From JAUNSR01 sp036655755 (lineage in GTDB: Bacteria > Bacteroidota > Bacteroidia > Bacteroidales > JAUNSR01): a stretch of DNA of 23,099 nucleotides. The first letter of the stretch is position 1, and each line of letters starts with the position of its first letter. The position numbers were made by a program, and so were the translations under genes. The stretch is from positions 1 through 23,099 of the forward strand of contig JAVVPN010000047.1 of NCBI GenBank assembly GCA_036655755.1. The letters are read 5' to 3'. The notes beneath the pieces are model-generated. The model did not search any database. It had not been told where the DNA came from and saw only the letters and a program-made list of their open reading frames with translations. Shown in pieces: positions 12,416-20,257 of the stretch.

Positions 12416-13999
12416 ATGAAAAAACAACTTTTATTAGGCGACGAGGCGATTGCCAGAGCTGCGATGGATGCCGGAATTGCCGGAGTCTATGCTTATCCCG
12501 GTACTCCTTCTACCGAAATTACTGAATATATTCAGGCTTATGCCCAAAAAGAGGGTTTGCCTATTGCCAATCGTTGGGCGGCGAATGAAAAAACAGCGAT
12601 GGAAGCTGCCTTGGGGATGTCTTATGTCGGAAAGCGGGCATTATGCTGTATGAAGCATGTGGGACTGAATGTGGCTGCAGATGCTTTTGTAAATTCTGCG
12701 ATGACAGGTGCACACGGCGGCTTGGTGATTATCTCGGCAGACGATCCTTCCATGCACTCTTCTCAAAACGAACAGGATTCCCGCTTTTATGGCAATTTTG
12801 CGATGGTACCTGTCTTTGAGCCTGCCGATCAGCAAGAAGCCTATGATATGACACGCATGGCATTCGACTTCTCTGAAAAATATGCCACTCCTGTATTGCT
12901 CCGCATTACTACGCGACTGGCTCATTCCCGGGCAGGCGTAATACGCATCCCGGCCAAAGCCTCTGCCGATATATCTCTTCCGACAGACTCTTCCCGCTTT
13001 ATATTACTTCCGGCGCTTGCCCGAAAACGCTATAAACACTTGTTAGAGCAGCAACCCATATTTGAAGCTGAATCATTTATCTCTATCCATAATCGCTATA
13101 TTGATGCTCCCGATAAGTCGTTAGGGATTGTCGTGGCCGGAATTGGGTACAACTACCTGATGGAAAACTATCCCGAAGGTTGTCCTTACCCGATATTGAA
13201 AATATCCCAGTATCCTTTGCCTAAGGATTTGTTTGAGCGTCTTGCCGATAGTTGCGAATCTGTTTTGGTAATAGAGGAGGGTGCTCCTTTTATAGAACAA
13301 CAACTGAGAGGCCTGCTCGATAATCGTTACATCATTCATGGTCGGTTAGACGGCACATTGCCACGCGATGGCGAACTTAATCCCGATCTGGTGGCGAAAG
13401 CACTGGGCAAAGAGGTAGTTGAAGGGGCTTCTGTTCCTTCTGTGGTAATGCAACGGCCACCAGCCTTATGCCAGGGCTGCGGTCATCGGGATATGTATGC
13501 CGCGCTTACGGAGATAGCGCGTCGTTATCCCGATCACCGTGTATTCGGCGACATCGGTTGTTATACGTTGGGAGCACTCAGTCCGTTCCGTGCCATTCAT
13601 TCGTGTGTCGATATGGGTGCATCCATTACGATGGCCAAAGGGGCTGCCGACGGCGGTTTATGGCCAGCCATCGCTGTGATTGGCGATTCTACCTTTACGC
13701 ATTCCGGAATGACCGGATTGCTTGACTGTGTAAATGCCAATTCGAATGTGACGGTGGTGATTTCGGACAATGAAACAACCGGAATGACAGGTGGTCAGGA
13801 TTCGGCCGGTACCGGGAAAATCGAAGCGATCGTACGTGGTTTAGGGGTCGCCCCTGAGCATATCCGGGTATTCGAGCCATTGAAGAAGAATATGGAAGAG
13901 ATGAAAACCATTATAGACGAGGAGTTACACCATCCGGGTGTTTCTGTAATTATTCCACGTCGTGAATGTATTCAAACCCTTAAACGTAAAAAGAAATGA
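12416..13999 (+). CDS. iorA: Indolepyruvate/2-oxoacid:ferredoxin oxidoreductase alpha subunit, without C-terminal ferredoxin domain
   Basis: A 527-residue cytoplasmic TPP enzyme. The family oxidatively decarboxylates aryl-pyruvates from aromatic amino acids to aryl-acyl-CoA, passing electrons to ferredoxin; some homologues work in reverse. The N-terminal pyrimidine-binding domain has YAYPGTPSTEITEYI (26-40) and the likely TPP-activating Glu in NEKTAMEAALG. The C-terminal domain has CQGCGHRDMY (352-361) and the TPP-Mg motif from GDSTFTHSG (423-431) to DNETTGMTGGQ (451-461). Classical IorA proteins run to 600 residues or more, with two [4Fe-4S] motifs at the C-terminus. This one stops at IPRRECIQTLKRKKK with no cysteine clusters. 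The sequence shows no frameshift. The stop overlaps the iorB start (ATGA), indicating translational coupling. Substrate specificity cannot be read from the sequence. Confidence 0.9.
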   Translation: MKKQLLLGDEAIARAAMDAGIAGVYAYPGTPSTEITEYIQAYAQKEGLPIANRWAANEKTAMEAALGMSYVGKRALCCMKHVGLNVAADAFVNSAMTGAHGGLVIISADDPSMHSSQNEQDSRFYGNFAMVPVFEPADQQEAYDMTRMAFDFSEKYATPVLLRITTRLAHSRAGVIRIPAKASADISLPTDSSRFILLPALARKRYKHLLEQQPIFEAESFISIHNRYIDAPDKSLGIVVAGIGYNYLMENYPEGCPYPILKISQYPLPKDLFERLADSCESVLVIEEGAPFIEQQLRGLLDNRYIIHGRLDGTLPRDGELNPDLVAKALGKEVVEGASVPSVVMQRPPALCQGCGHRDMYAALTEIARRYPDHRVFGDIGCYTLGALSPFRAIHSCVDMGASITMAKGAADGGLWPAIAVIGDSTFTHSGMTGLLDCVNANSNVTVVISDNETTGMTGGQDSAGTGKIEAIVRGLGVAPEHIRVFEPLKKNMEEMKTIIDEELHHPGVSVIIPRRECIQTLKRKKK

Positions 14000-14577
14000 A
14001 GACAGATATCATATTAGCCGGAGTCGGTGGTCAGGGAATTTTGTCGATAGCTGCCGTATTGGGCGAAGCAGCCATTGCTGAAGATTTGTATCTGAAGCAG
14101 GCCGAGGTGCATGGAATGAGTCAGCGGGGAGGGGATGTACAATCAAATCTGAGATTGTCTTCCAATCCGATTGCATCCGATTTGATACCCAAAGGGAAAG
14201 CCGATCTGATTATTTCGCTCGAACCGATGGAAGCCTTGCGCTATTTGCCATGGCTTTCGCAAAATGGAATCGTGGTAACCAACAGTGAGCCGTTTAAGAA
14301 TATCGACTCATATCCTGCCGCTCAGGAAATTGATGAAGCATACGGCGCAATTCCGAATAAGGTGATTTTAAATGCCGAGCAGATTGCGCGCGATATTACC
14401 GGAACCCCGCGGACTGCCAATATGGTGATGTTGGGAGCCGCCTCCGCATTTGTCGATATGGATTTCGATAAGATTGAAGCCGCTGTAGCCCGTATCTTTG
14501 CCCGCAAAGGGGACGAAATCGTGTCGATGAATTTAAAAGCATTGAAAGCGGGACGGGAGGCTTCAGTCGGAAAATAA
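13996..14577 (+). CDS. iorB: Indolepyruvate/2-oxoacid:ferredoxin oxidoreductase beta (gamma-type) subunit
   Basis: A 193-residue protein of the pyruvate/ketoisovalerate oxidoreductase gamma family and partner of IorA. It begins IILAGVGGQGILSIAAVLGEAA, the family's glycine-rich opening. HGMSQRGGDVQSNLRLS (about 36-52) is the second signature, and the CoA-binding side of the complex is thought to lie in this subunit. The length is normal. The ATG overlaps the iorA stop by four bases, so the two subunits are made in step. The next gene follows after only four bases. Confidence 0.93.
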   Translation: MKTDIILAGVGGQGILSIAAVLGEAAIAEDLYLKQAEVHGMSQRGGDVQSNLRLSSNPIASDLIPKGKADLIISLEPMEALRYLPWLSQNGIVVTNSEPFKNIDSYPAAQEIDEAYGAIPNKVILNAEQIARDITGTPRTANMVMLGAASAFVDMDFDKIEAAVARIFARKGDEIVSMNLKALKAGREASVGK

Positions 14578-14581
14578 GATT

Positions 14582-14992
14582 ATGAAAGTTCAACTTTATA
14601 AGCCGACGTGCAAATATATGCTTCTTCTTGCCATGGCATTATTCATTGCCATTGGATATGGAATTTATGTAATTGCCGTTCGAGAATATTATTTACTTTT
14701 CATGTCGGTATGTCTGTTATCCTGCTTAATTCCTTCGATGCGTAATTATGAATTGACAGAGAGCGCATGCCTGATTCGTTTTTGGGGAATAGCCGCATGG
14801 ATTCCGGAACAGGAAATAGGTTACGGCGATATCGATCAAATCATCCCATATTATACACGTAATGGAAAATTGCGAGGGATAAGAATCAATTATACTAAAT
14901 CTGGACGTAAATCATGGGTGAATGTGGGTACGAATATTGAGTTAGCTACCTTTTATGACGCCTTACAGAAACAATGTTCGTTGCCGAACTGA
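14582..14992 (+). CDS. Small membrane protein with PH-like C-terminal domain
   Basis: A 136-residue protein with two hydrophobic helices (about residues 12-31 and 36-53) and a short cytoplasmic-type C-terminal domain. The pattern YELTESACLIRFWGIAAWIPEQEIGYGDIDQIIP, followed by a GIRINYTKSGRKSWVNVG strand, resembles bacterial PH (bPH/YdbT-like) domains. The gene follows iorB by four bases and precedes a strong terminator, so it is the third gene of the operon. No role in the oxidoreductase reaction is known to me. Membrane anchoring or an unrelated envelope function are both possible. Confidence 0.75.
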   Translation: MKVQLYKPTCKYMLLLAMALFIAIGYGIYVIAVREYYLLFMSVCLLSCLIPSMRNYELTESACLIRFWGIAAWIPEQEIGYGDIDQIIPYYTRNGKLRGIRINYTKSGRKSWVNVGTNIELATFYDALQKQCSLPN

Positions 14993-15011
14993 AACAGATA
15001 AAAGAATCGGT

Positions 15012-15054
15012 CATAAAAAAACCGCGTATAGATTTTATACGCGGTTTTTTTATG
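15012..15054. terminator. Perfect 19-bp bidirectional terminator
   Basis: Bases 15012-15030 and 15036-15054 are exact reverse complements around the loop GATTT. The core is ACCGCGTATA, with A-run and T-run flanks so that each strand's transcript ends in seven U. It serves the iorAB operon on the plus strand and the OPT transporter on the minus strand. Confidence 0.9.
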
Positions 15055-15066
15055 AAATATAATACG

Positions 15067-17073
15067 TTACTTTTTCTTGTCAACCTTCATGGTGCTGATC
15101 GTAAAGTAAATAAGCAGCAATGCATACATGCCGAGTCCGAGCCACTGTGAAGCATTCGTCGCAAGCCATTCTTCATTTACGAAGTTCAGACCTCCGAAGC
15201 GCATCAAAGCACTAACCACACCCATCAATGCTCCTCCGGCAATGAATCCAGAAGCAAGCAAGTTCCCTTTTTCCACACGGGCGGTATTCAACGCTTTGTC
15301 TTTCGAACGAGATCCCACATACCAGTTAATGGCTCCCCCAATCAAAAGAGGTAGATTCAGATCGATCGGAATAAACATACCCAAAGCGAAAGCCAAAGGT
15401 GGCACTTTGATAAAGAACAAGAATAGTGCGATTGCGGCACCGATTCCGTACAATGCCCACGGAGCGCCGGCGCCCGACATCAACGGCTCAATTACGGCTG
15501 CCATAGCGTTTGCCTGTGGTGCGGCAAGAGCTCCCGATGTAAACCCGTAGGTTTTATTCAGAATCAGGATTACACCACCTACTGTTGCGGCAGAAACCAG
15601 TGTACCCAAGAATTTCCATGTTTCCTGCGCTTTAGGAGTTACCCCCGTCCAGTAACCAACTTTAAGGTCGGTGATGAATCCGCCGGCCATTGAAAGCGCC
15701 GTACATACCACGCCTCCGATCACCAACGAAGCAACCATCCCCGATGTGCCTTTTAGTCCGATTGCCACAAGGATTACAGACGCAAGAATCAACGTCATCA
15801 ATGTCATACCCGATACCGGGTTCGAGCCTACAATCGCGATTGCCGTAGCCGCTACCGTAGTAAACAAGAATGCGATAACCGTAACAACCAGCCACGCGAT
15901 CAGCGCCTGCCCTAAATTACCGATAACGCCCAGCCAGAAGAACAGGAAGATGACGATCAGTGCAATACCTGCTGCAATAGCGATAAAACGCATTGATAAA
16001 TCCTGTTCCGTACGTTTAACTTTCTCGATTGATGCCGGATCTTTCACCTTAAATTCGCGGGCAGCCAATGAGCCTGCGCTTTTGATTACCCCGCGTGAGT
16101 TCCAGATACCAATCAATCCCGCCATCGCGATAGCGCCGATACCGATCTGACGGCCATAGGTGCGGAAAATGGTTTCAGCATTCATTGCCCCTACAGTTTC
16201 CGTAATATTCGGATTACCGAAAGCAAGCACCTGATCGTAGAAGAAAAGATTCATCAGCGGATCTACCACCCACCAGATAAACAGCGACCCGAAACAGATG
16301 ATAGCGCAATATTTTAGTCCGACAATGTATCCCAAACCAACAACGGCAGCTCCTACGTTGAGGCTGAACATTGCTTTCGTCTTCTCCGCCACCATGTTTC
16401 CGAATGGAATAACTCGCGAAGAGAAGGTTTCATTCCACCAACCGAATGTGGCGATGATAAAGTCGTAGGCACCCCCGATTACACCGGCCCAGATCAATGG
16501 TTTCGCCTGGTTGCTTCCTTCCTCACCGGTAACCAGTACCTGAGCGGTAGCAGTCGCTTCCGGGAAAGGATATTGTCCGTGCATTTCCGATACGAAATAG
16601 CGGCGGAACGGAATCAGGAACAGGATACCCAATATACCACCCAATAATGAACTCATGAAGATATTCATGAAATTTACGGTCAGTTCAGGGTATTTCGCTT
16701 GTAGAATATACAAGGCCGGCAATGTAAAGATTGCTCCTGCAACGATTACTCCGGAGCAAGCTCCGATTGACTGGATCATTACATTTTCGCCCAAGGCATA
16801 TTTTCGCTTTCCGGCATTTGATAATCCTACTGCGATAATGGCAATTGGTATGGCCGCTTCAAATACCTGGCCAACCTTTAAGCCCAGATAAGCGGCTGCG
16901 GCAGAAAATAAGATTGCCATTACCACGCCCCAGCTTACCGACCAGGCGTTTACTCCGTGGAATTTTTCGTCGGCAGGTAAAATCGGGCGATATACTTCAC
17001 CCGGCTTAAGCGGACGGAATGCATTTTCCGGGAGGCCTCCCGGCTTCACGATTTCCTCTTCTTGATGTTTCAT
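15067..17073 (-). CDS. OPT family oligopeptide transporter
   Basis: A 668-residue inner-membrane protein with many hydrophobic segments (around 15 by eye). It belongs to the bacterial oligopeptide transporter (OPT) family, which carries peptides and in some members metal chelates, driven by proton symport. Typical family features are the NAWSVSWGVVMAILFSAAAAYLGLKVGQVFEAAIPIAI opening (parts of residues 42-79), HGQYPFPEATATAQVLVTGE, and the late YGIGAAIALFLFF...PPLAFALGMFIPIDLNLPLL segment. The length is usual. The ATG start is followed by a short charged cytoplasmic tail (KHQEEEIVKPGG). No partner genes are nearby. It would suit an amino-acid and peptide fermenter, consistent with iorAB next door, but the cargo is not readable from the sequence. 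Confidence 0.92.
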   Translation of the reverse strand: MKHQEEEIVKPGGLPENAFRPLKPGEVYRPILPADEKFHGVNAWSVSWGVVMAILFSAAAAYLGLKVGQVFEAAIPIAIIAVGLSNAGKRKYALGENVMIQSIGACSGVIVAGAIFTLPALYILQAKYPELTVNFMNIFMSSLLGGILGILFLIPFRRYFVSEMHGQYPFPEATATAQVLVTGEEGSNQAKPLIWAGVIGGAYDFIIATFGWWNETFSSRVIPFGNMVAEKTKAMFSLNVGAAVVGLGYIVGLKYCAIICFGSLFIWWVVDPLMNLFFYDQVLAFGNPNITETVGAMNAETIFRTYGRQIGIGAIAMAGLIGIWNSRGVIKSAGSLAAREFKVKDPASIEKVKRTEQDLSMRFIAIAAGIALIVIFLFFWLGVIGNLGQALIAWLVVTVIAFLFTTVAATAIAIVGSNPVSGMTLMTLILASVILVAIGLKGTSGMVASLVIGGVVCTALSMAGGFITDLKVGYWTGVTPKAQETWKFLGTLVSAATVGGVILILNKTYGFTSGALAAPQANAMAAVIEPLMSGAGAPWALYGIGAAIALFLFFIKVPPLAFALGMFIPIDLNLPLLIGGAINWYVGSRSKDKALNTARVEKGNLLASGFIAGGALMGVVSALMRFGGLNFVNEEWLATNASQWLGLGMYALLLIYFTISTMKVDKKK

Positions 17074-17172
17074 TGAAAAATTGATTTTAGATTATAATTG
17101 TTTCCGAATAAACCAAAGATGTTTACCAATTGTTACTAAATTGGGCTTGTTAAGCTTAATGTGTGTAAATTT

Positions 17173-17889
17173 ATGGAAAATTCGGAGATTAATCAAAATA
17201 CACCTTTGCGAATGAAGGCGATGTTTCAATTTCTGCGTGATCTCTCCAGAAACAATAACCGGGAATGGTTTCAGGAGCATAAGGCGGATTACGATTCGTA
17301 CCGGAAAGTTTTTGAATTCATGGTGCAGGAACTGATCGACCAAATAGCTCTTTTCGATCCTACCGTGCAAGGGGTGCGGGCCAAGGATTCTTTGTTCCGA
17401 ATTTATCGCGATACCCGCTTTTCGTATGATAAAACACCTTATAAAACCCATTTTGGTGCATGGATCGCCCGGGGAGGGCGCAAAAGCGAATATCCCGGTT
17501 ATTATCTTCATCTTGAGCCGGGCAATAATCTGATAGCCGCCGGCATCTGGCATCCCGATTCCAAATTGCTGAAAATGGTAAGAGAGGAGATCTACGATAA
17601 TCTCGATGAGTTTCTTGATATCATTCGTGATCCTCAATTTGAAAATACGTTTGGAGAGGTGCAGGGGGGAAGTCTGCGGACGTTGCCACGTGGCTTTGCC
17701 CGTGATTTTCCGGAGCCTCACTTGTTGATGCTGAAAGACTATTTTGTAGAGCGGCCGCTGCCGGAGAGTTTCTTCGGAGAGCAGTGGGCAAGTAATGCTG
17801 CGCAATTGTTACAGAAAGCGTTGCCGTTTAATCGTTTCCTCGGCAATGTGGCTGATGAGTTTATTGCATCTGGCTCTTCTTCTGAGTAA
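17173..17889 (+). CDS. DUF2461 family protein
   Basis: A 238-residue soluble protein of the DUF2461 family. The signature is FLRDLSRNNNREWFQEHKADYDSY at the N-terminus (about 15-38), then KDSLFRIYRDTRFSYDKTPYKTHFGAWIARGGRK and YYLHLEPGNNLIAAGIWHPDS. The function of the family is unknown. I start at the ATG at 17173; a GTG at 17161 in the same frame would add only four residues. The gene diverges from the OPT transporter, and a terminator lies about 50 bases after its stop. Confidence 0.9.
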   Translation: MENSEINQNTPLRMKAMFQFLRDLSRNNNREWFQEHKADYDSYRKVFEFMVQELIDQIALFDPTVQGVRAKDSLFRIYRDTRFSYDKTPYKTHFGAWIARGGRKSEYPGYYLHLEPGNNLIAAGIWHPDSKLLKMVREEIYDNLDEFLDIIRDPQFENTFGEVQGGSLRTLPRGFARDFPEPHLLMLKDYFVERPLPESFFGEQWASNAAQLLQKALPFNRFLGNVADEFIASGSSSE

Positions 17890-17938
17890 TACTTCGAATG
17901 GATTAATACGGGAAATAAAAATAATATATAACGTATCG

Positions 17939-17966
17939 GGGCGCACTTTTGGTGCGCCCTCTTTTT
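17939..17966 (+). terminator. Intrinsic terminator after the DUF2461 gene
   Basis: GGGCGCAC (17939-17946) and GTGCGCCC (17952-17959) pair across the loop TTTTG, followed by the T-rich TCTTTTTG. It is a compact, very GC-rich hairpin on the plus strand. Confidence 0.85.
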
Positions 17967-17993
17967 GTGTTTGTTCCCGAGAAATCAGAGTGT

Positions 17994-18114
17994 CGCCCGC
18001 GAGCAACCCGACTGCCGTCCGCGAAGAAACTGACTGCCGCCCACGGAGCAACAGTTGGGTTGTTCGTGGGCGGCAGTCGGATTCCTCGCGGGCGGTGTTT
18101 AGGTTCGCCGCGGG
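17994..18114. repeat. GC-rich inverted array of about six 22-bp units
   Basis: Three units run head to tail on the plus strand (17994-18015, 18016-18037, 18038-18059). Two clear ones lie on the minus strand (18073-18094, 18051-18072), with a degenerate sixth at 18095-18114. Most clear units begin CGCCCGCGA or CGCCCACG-like and end in a GACTGC-like block. Opposite orientations make one long imperfect hairpin. The inner stem GACTGCCGCCCACG (18032-18045) pairs exactly with 18065-18078, and CAAC/GTTG can extend it inside the loop. The region is far richer in G+C than its surroundings. It lies between the 3' ends of two convergent genes. The unit length is not a multiple of three, so protein coding is unlikely. 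A REP/BIME-like element is one possibility; the function is unknown. Confidence 0.75.
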
Positions 18115-18165
18115 TTATTATTCAAAAGTATGTCTTTAAAACTTTCCGGATATCTTACGGAATGA

Positions 18166-18798
18166 TTAATGGTGGCTCAGGTAATCGGAAACGCCTTCGC
18201 TGGTAGCTTTCATGGCGTCTTTTCCTTTCGACCAGTTAGCAGGGCATACTTCACCGTATTCTTCGAAATGCTGCAATGCATCTACCATGCGGATCGCTTC
18301 ATCAACGCTGCGGCCAAGCGGAAGGTCATTAATGAGCAGGTGACGGATAATACCCCGTTTGTCGATCAGGAACAATCCGCGATAAGCAACCGGTTCGCCG
18401 GCAAAACTCATTTCGTCCATATCGTTATATTCGAAATCGCCTGCCAATACACCGTAATTCATGGCGATTGTTTTTGCGAAATCGGCTACCAACGGATAGG
18501 TTACACCTTTGATGCCTCCTTTTTTACGATCGGTCTGTAACCATGCGAAATGAGAGAATTTTGAGTCGACAGAGCAACCTACAATGGCCGTATTACGCTG
18601 TTCGAATTCGGATAATTTCTCCTGGAAAGCCAATAGTTCGGTAGGGCAAACAAAGGTAAAGTCCATCGGATAGAAGAACAGAATGACATACTTTTTCCCA
18701 ACATATTGATCAAGGGAAAAATCTTCTACAATTTCGCTTCCTTTTAATACAGCCGGAGCTTTAAATTCGGGAGCCGGCATACCAATCAATGATTTCAT
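18166..18798 (-). CDS. 2-Cys peroxiredoxin (AhpC/Prx1 type)
   Basis: A 210-residue cytoplasmic thioredoxin-fold peroxidase that reduces hydrogen peroxide and organic hydroperoxides. The peroxidatic Cys51 lies in FYPMDFTFVCPTE, and the resolving Cys185 in GEVCPANW; Thr48 and Arg140 complete the usual active site. The YLSHH C-terminus and the length fit the typical 2-Cys Prx1 group rather than the shorter E. coli AhpC. It needs thioredoxin or AhpF as electron donor, and neither is nearby. The start ATG at 18798 directly precedes the conserved SLIGMPAPEFKAPAV. It is 78 bases downstream of the aldehyde dehydrogenase on the same strand, so it may have its own promoter. I saw no clear -7 box in that gap. 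Confidence 0.93.
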   Translation of the reverse strand: MKSLIGMPAPEFKAPAVLKGSEIVEDFSLDQYVGKKYVILFFYPMDFTFVCPTELLAFQEKLSEFEQRNTAIVGCSVDSKFSHFAWLQTDRKKGGIKGVTYPLVADFAKTIAMNYGVLAGDFEYNDMDEMSFAGEPVAYRGLFLIDKRGIIRHLLINDLPLGRSVDEAIRMVDALQHFEEYGEVCPANWSKGKDAMKATSEGVSDYLSHH

Positions 18799-18876
18799 AG
18801 GATTCGTATTTTAGAATTAATAAACCAGAATTGATTACCTAGTCTATACGCCCGATAGCTCCGAATTGTTCGCCGA

Positions 18877-20253
18877 TTAAAGAAAACGCTTTAAAAATTG
18901 AGGTATTTTATAAGGTGCGTAGCGGAATTTCAGATCAAATAGGGTAGGGGATTGGTGTACACTGCGCGGATTACTGAATGTTATAAAACTTTCGCGGCCG
19001 TGATAACGCCCCATACCACTGTCGCCAACTCCGCCGAAAGGGAGATGTTGGTTGACAATGTGCATAATGGTATCATTGATACACATGCCTCCTGAGCTTG
19101 TTTGGTGCATGATTTTGAGGGCCGTGCTTTTATCGCCAAAATAATAGAGGGCGAGCGGTTTGGGCCGTTTGTTGACAAACAGAATCGCTTCTTCTATGCG
19201 ATCGAAGCCGATGAGTGGTAAAATGGGCCCGAAGATCTCTTCCTGCATGAGCGGCGAATCGGGCGCAGGCTCATTGATGAGGGTGGGGCTGAAATATTTT
19301 TTTTCGATATTGTATTGGCCTCCAAAAAGGATATTTCCCGAGTGCGGTAGCAGGTTTGCCAATCGCCGGGTAGCTTCTTCCGAAATGATATGCGGATAAT
19401 GGGCCGATAATTCGGGGTTTATGCCGAAATGATGAATGATGTATTTCTCGAGCTTTTTAATAAGCTCGTTTTTACAGCTGTTATCTACCAGTACGTAGTC
19501 GGGAGCAATGCAGGTTTGTCCGGCATTGAGTAGTTTGCCCCATACGATACGTCGTGCAGCCAGATCGATATCGGCGCTTTTATCTACGATACAGGGGCTT
19601 TTGCCACCCAATTCAAGTGTAACAGGCGTAAGGGTACGGGCAGCGCATTCGGCTACATATTTACCGAAAACAGGGCCTCCGGTAAAGAATATATAATCGT
19701 ATTTTTGTGCAAGCAATATTTGGTTTACCTCGGTATCGCCTTCAAATAAGGTGATATAACGGTCGGAGAAATATTCATTAAAAAGGCGCCCCAGTAAAGT
19801 TGCCGTGTGGGCTGATTGGGGAGAGGGTTTGAGTACCGCACAATTGCCTGCTGCAATGGCTCCTACAAGCGGGTTGAGGAGTAGCTGGAAGGGATAGTTC
19901 CAGGGAGATATAATGAGTACCACGCCGTAGGGCTGGTAATGAATCATGCTGCGTCCCGGGAAAGTGGCCCGTGAAGCAGATACTTGTCGCGGCTTCATCC
20001 ACCGCGACAAGTGTTTGAGATGATAATCTATTTCGGAAAGAACTACCTGGATTTCGGTAAGCATACTTTCTTCGGGTGATTTATGCAGATCGAGAAAAAG
20101 GGCTTCGCAAATCTCTTTTTCGTGTTTCTGAACCATCTTTTTTAGTTTGGCCAGTTTTGCGCGTCGCACTTCTATATCCAGCGTTGCGCCCGAAGCAAAG
20201 AAGTCATGTTGCTGCTTTACCGTGGTCTCTATTCTTTCCGTTATATTTTGCAT
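18877..20253 (-). CDS. Aldehyde dehydrogenase, class 3-like
   Basis: A 458-residue NAD(P)-dependent enzyme oxidising aldehydes to acids. Its length (shorter than the 480-500 of most families) and sequence (SPWNYPFQLLLNPLVGAIAAGNCAVLKPS in two parts, FFTGGPVFGK) resemble the ALDH3 or fatty-aldehyde group. The catalytic Glu214 is in LELGGKSPC and the nucleophile Cys248 in NAGQTCIAPDY. PFGGVGDSGMGRYHG (about 407-421) is the usual C-terminal signature. The C-terminal tail KIPQFLKRFL is hydrophobic and basic and might touch membranes, as in some ALDH3 members. The start lies four bases after the cyclophilin stop, so the pair forms an operon. The substrate is not known; aldehydes from lipid peroxidation would match the peroxiredoxin next door. 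Confidence 0.9.
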   Translation of the reverse strand: MQNITERIETTVKQQHDFFASGATLDIEVRRAKLAKLKKMVQKHEKEICEALFLDLHKSPEESMLTEIQVVLSEIDYHLKHLSRWMKPRQVSASRATFPGRSMIHYQPYGVVLIISPWNYPFQLLLNPLVGAIAAGNCAVLKPSPQSAHTATLLGRLFNEYFSDRYITLFEGDTEVNQILLAQKYDYIFFTGGPVFGKYVAECAARTLTPVTLELGGKSPCIVDKSADIDLAARRIVWGKLLNAGQTCIAPDYVLVDNSCKNELIKKLEKYIIHHFGINPELSAHYPHIISEEATRRLANLLPHSGNILFGGQYNIEKKYFSPTLINEPAPDSPLMQEEIFGPILPLIGFDRIEEAILFVNKRPKPLALYYFGDKSTALKIMHQTSSGGMCINDTIMHIVNQHLPFGGVGDSGMGRYHGRESFITFSNPRSVHQSPTLFDLKFRYAPYKIPQFLKRFL

Positions 20254-20257
20254 CTGA

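Noticed and set aside
15671..16150. 159-codon plus-strand reading frame inside the OPT transporter
   Set aside because: It is the antisense image of transmembrane codons and shows no signal or family match.
17994..18114. CRISPR-like array
   Set aside because: Units abut one another in both orientations with no unique spacers, and there are no cas genes nearby.
17809..18139. Overlapping reading frames across the GC-rich repeat, giving arginine- and serine-rich peptides
   Set aside because: The repeat unit is 22 bp, so each copy shifts frame. The frames are a by-product of GC-rich repeats lacking stops, with no conserved start or family.
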